This document shows positions 61,423 to 64,000 of a stretch of DNA of 64,000 nt, piece after piece; position 1 is the stretch's first letter; each line of letters opens with the position of its first letter. The stretch lies in contig NZ_SUME01000001.1 in assembly GCF_005048855.1 (NCBI RefSeq), positions 1-64,000 on the forward strand. The letters run 5' to 3'. The translations under genes were made by a program, and so were the position numbers. The DNA comes from Sphingobacterium olei (GTDB lineage Bacteria; Bacteroidota; Bacteroidia; Sphingobacteriales; Sphingobacteriaceae). The notes beneath the pieces are model-generated. The model was not told where the DNA came from and ran no database searches. It saw nothing but the letters and a program-made list of their open reading frames with translations.

Positions 61423-64000
61423 TTATATTTTTTTATTCAGTTTTACTTTTAAGGTAGAGCTCGGAATTTTGTACCGTCCCAGTTGATCTTTTTCAAATCC
61501 TTCTATGGTGTACCCACTTTCCGCATTGAGATTGATCAGTGTGTAAGGAGCAATTTTTGCTTGTTGGTCACTCAGGGTCAACTCTACCGTTCTAGATTTG
61601 GTGTCATAAGAAAAATATGCGATTTCTCCCGCGTCTAAAGTAGTGTACAGATTTTCTTCTGCTAGGAATATACGCCCACGGGAAGCTGTTTTTACTTCCA
61701 CCTCGATTTTATTTTTAACCTTTTTGAGGTTTCCGCTAAAAGCCAACCAATCAAACTCGGGATGTTTGATGATATAGGTACCCGAATTTACCGCATAACC
61801 ATAGAATCCGCAGCCATAGTCGCCAGATATACCATCATTGGCCAATGTCGAAGGGAAGGAATGGAAGGCACCCGGAGCAAATCCCTCTTCAGTAACATTG
61901 GCTAAAGCACCCAATGTGCCGGCGTGCCCCACGCGCAATAGATGAAAATCTGTCGGTGTGTCGCGGTAGGCAGTCAGGACGGGGATCGCATTGAGAGCAG
62001 AACCATAATGGTGAAGCTGTCTTTCTATACGTGACAGTTTACCGCCGTATACGAAATCCCAATAACGGCGCGCGCTGCCATTGTAACCCCAATGTGGGAC
62101 CGTCGGATCATAGGCAAGTATCGCATTTAAGGTCACTTCCGCTTTTTCATCAATCCCAAAGTATCTCGACCACATATATACCTCTTCCTGTCCTGTCGAG
62201 TCCCATGGCATTTCGCTACCAAATGGATATTTCAAAGCCTTCCAGTGTTGTGCACGTTTTAACATTGCTGCCTCTAACTGTGATGCCGCATCTGTCAAAC
62301 CTTCCCTTTTTAGATCTTGTAAAATAAGGAGAAATATACTTCCCTCCATTTGTCCGAACTGTGCGTAATATGGCGCTTTTTCTATCATAGCTATGGTCGT
62401 TCGGAATGCCCTGTCCAAGTAAGTTTGCCAGCTTTCTTCCTGTACCAGTTGATTGTAGTTTCTAGCTAGTCTATACATTACCCAGTGTGCTGCTGCGACA
62501 TGAGGGTAATTATAAGAACGACCCATATTATCGGCCTCTTTTTTAGGCCATGCTGCCCAGGTTTTATAATTGATGCTATCACTATACGTTCCCTTAGGCA
62601 TAGAATCGGGTTCGTAATAGAATAGACTTTTAACAACACCATATTTCGTATCACCTTCTGTCTTTTGGATTTTTCCATACATGGTCTCGTGGACAAAGCG
62701 CTTCATTTTGTCTATTTCATTTCTGTTGGGTTGAACGATTTGTTTCATCATGGCGGCCAACCAACTGGCGGCTCCGGCTTCGTCGCTCAACCCTGAAAAC
62801 CAGGCGTTCTGCGATTGGGTAAGGTGTTGTTTAGTCTCATAATCGTAGGTGATTACGGATGGTGCGCGAAGAAAGGGATCGTTTTTGTCGTCGAACCACT
62901 GCACTGTGGTTAAAAAATTACCGAGGCTATTGACCACATCTTTTTCCGGTTGGATTACTTTATAGTGAATGGTCTGTTCACTACCATCCTTGTAGGTTAG
63001 CGTAAGGCGAGCACGTCCCCATTTGTTGCCTGTTACTTCAAAAGCAGACCATTTGTTTTTGGTGCTTTTGTCCTTGTTGATGGTGAGGGCTCCGTCAGGA
63101 TAAACGGATATTTTTGCTATTTTCTGTGTGTGTTTTAAAAATAGTTTTGCCGGAGCATCCAATGGTACTAAATATCCGGGAGCACCAATAGCTACGGGTC
63201 TGTTGTGGGCCTGTAAAGTGTTCTCAATTTCTTTGATACCGGGCGCTAATACAAAACGTAATGCATAAGTTTTGGTTTCTCCGGGCTTTAGTATTGTGGA
63301 GGTTGGTGTATTCCATTGTTCTACACCCTTCCAATCCGTCTCTGCATAGGCCTTACTGTGTACCATCCATTCGTGAAACCCTTCAAACGTGATACTCTTT
63401 GGAGTAGGGTCCGTCAGGAGCGGATTATAGGCTTCAAAACCACTGTTTTTTTCCGGTAGTACGAGTAAACTGGATCCTTTGCCGTGCAGGTGGTTGACTT
63501 GCAAGTATCCGGCATCCTTACCGATGTAAGGGTCATAAAAGACGTTTTGCGCGTGTGCCTGTTCCAGGTTTTTCCAGTCCATATTATTGTTGAAGGGTAA
63601 AGGGATACCCAATGAACCAATTTCGTAAACTTCATTGGTGGTGTTTACCAATTGAAATTTCAGGATTAAGTCTCCATTCTCATTCTCCCAGGAGCGTAAG
63701 ACTTGCAAAGGAGCTCCATTCATGGTGGACGTGATATCTGCCGAGTAAAGTGTATTTCCGTTAGAGGTAATCGCGGTTACATCTTTACGATTTTCCGCAG
63801 AAGAGTAGAGTGTCCATTTCTCGGATGAAGTCGGCCTGATGTGTATATTGATGTCTCCAAAATGGAAAAATTTATTTCGGTCTCTTTTGTCTAATAGTTC
63901 GGTAACGGTATAGTCGAATGTATCGTCTCCGTCAAGCGGCTTAAGTGATGCCAACGTTTGTGAACTGTTTAGTAGTTCAATTTTTAGGCTATTCAGATTA
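61423..64000 (-). CDS. DUF5695-like large protein, probable glycoside hydrolase (cut by window end)
   Basis: The frame is open to base 64000 with no credible start, so the N-terminus lies outside; at least 858 residues are present. The N-terminal part is a beta-sandwich (FHFGDINIHIRPTSSEKWTLY), and the C-terminal part is an alpha/alpha toroid-like helical region (AAHWVMYRLARNYNQLV, EVYMWSRYFGIDEKAEVTLNAI, DGISGDYGCGFYGYAV). This fits DUF5695, a Bacteroidota family that resembles glycoside hydrolases. The substrate is unknown. A TTG at 63954 is an internal codon, since coding-like sequence continues upstream. Confidence 0.72.
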   Translation of the reverse strand, partial: NLNSLKIELLNSSQTLASLKPLDGDDTFDYTVTELLDKRDRNKFFHFGDINIHIRPTSSEKWTLYSSAENRKDVTAITSNGNTLYSADITSTMNGAPLQVLRSWENENGDLILKFQLVNTTNEVYEIGSLGIPLPFNNNMDWKNLEQAHAQNVFYDPYIGKDAGYLQVNHLHGKGSSLLVLPEKNSGFEAYNPLLTDPTPKSITFEGFHEWMVHSKAYAETDWKGVEQWNTPTSTILKPGETKTYALRFVLAPGIKEIENTLQAHNRPVAIGAPGYLVPLDAPAKLFLKHTQKIAKISVYPDGALTINKDKSTKNKWSAFEVTGNKWGRARLTLTYKDGSEQTIHYKVIQPEKDVVNSLGNFLTTVQWFDDKNDPFLRAPSVITYDYETKQHLTQSQNAWFSGLSDEAGAASWLAAMMKQIVQPNRNEIDKMKRFVHETMYGKIQKTEGDTKYGVVKSLFYYEPDSMPKGTYSDSINYKTWAAWPKKEADNMGRSYNYPHVAAAHWVMYRLARNYNQLVQEESWQTYLDRAFRTTIAMIEKAPYYAQFGQMEGSIFLLILQDLKREGLTDAASQLEAAMLKRAQHWKALKYPFGSEMPWDSTGQEEVYMWSRYFGIDEKAEVTLNAILAYDPTVPHWGYNGSARRYWDFVYGGKLSRIERQLHHYGSALNAIPVLTAYRDTPTDFHLLRVGHAGTLGALANVTEEGFAPGAFHSFPSTLANDGISGDYGCGFYGYAVNSGTYIIKHPEFDWLAFSGNLKKVKNKIEVEVKTASRGRIFLAEENLYTTLDAGEIAYFSYDTKSRTVELTLSDQQAKIAPYTLINLNAESGYTIEGFEKDQLGRYKIPSSTLKVKLNKKI

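Noticed and set aside
1..64000. tRNA genes, rRNA, CRISPR arrays, insertion sequences or prophage
   Set aside because: I saw no cloverleaf with a GGTTCGAATCC-type arm, no regularly spaced direct repeats with unique spacers, and no transposase, integrase or phage structural gene.

Overview
The window comes from a member of the Bacteroidota, most likely a Sphingobacteriaceae relative (Sphingobacterium/Pedobacter-like). The reasons are the Bacteroidota -7 promoter motif TAnnTTTG in front of several genes, Bacteroidota-restricted families (DUF6089/PorG, PorT, DUF4290, DUF3078, fused E1 alpha/beta, glycine-lipid GlsA/GlsB), a BamA gene followed by two OmpH/Skp genes, and a MurA with Asp at the usual active-site Cys. 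There is no rRNA, tRNA, CRISPR array, insertion sequence or phage module that I can support.

Region 1 (1-12.4 kb) is accessory and scarred. It opens with the 3' part of an RtcB RNA ligase followed by a decayed prfH. Next come a TetR regulator whose likely operator lies in front of two small membrane-protein genes, a YdeI/OmdA-like protein, a methyltransferase and a TlpA-like thioredoxin. At about 6.67-6.70 kb a NAD-epimerase gene and a LytS-type histidine kinase gene have both lost their 5' ends at one junction. Directly after the kinase lies a tandem array of seventeen 21-bp units that reads as heptapeptides. A DUF2383 protein and a three-gene type III polyketide operon (synthase, methyltransferase, flavoprotein) follow, then a cold-shock protein.

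Region 2 (12.4-47.4 kb) is mostly conserved core. It holds DUF892, a hypothetical protein and a small lipoprotein; the envelope block nadK-porG-like-uppS-bamA-ompH-ompH; glsA-glsB for glycine lipids; elaA, yqeY, SDR, porT and ubiE; and dnaB behind a 750-base intergenic region with a candidate structured RNA and a perfect DnaA box. Then come vanX-like, pcrA, DUF4290, murA, yceI, DUF3078, rlmH, a 42-residue membrane protein, nudix, DUF1080, the fused E1 dehydrogenase and a ROK kinase. It ends with the aromatic operon pheA-aroG/CM-aroA and then aroC. In front of pheA is a transcription attenuator with a 17-residue leader peptide holding seven Phe/Tyr codons.

Region 3 (47.8-64 kb) carries a DMT transporter, an IMPACT-family protein and a nucleoside phosphorylase. 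It then has the elongasome set mreB-mreC-mreD-pbp2-rodA, a block of three exported or cytosolic peptidases (M1, S9 DPP IV-like, M24 aminopeptidase P), and a large DUF5695-like protein cut by the window end.

The most interesting items are the complete Phe/Tyr attenuator, the 21-bp heptapeptide array beside the double gene truncation, the broken rtcB-prfH ribosome-repair pair with a near-perfect hairpin in the dead prfH, and the candidate structured RNA upstream of dnaB.
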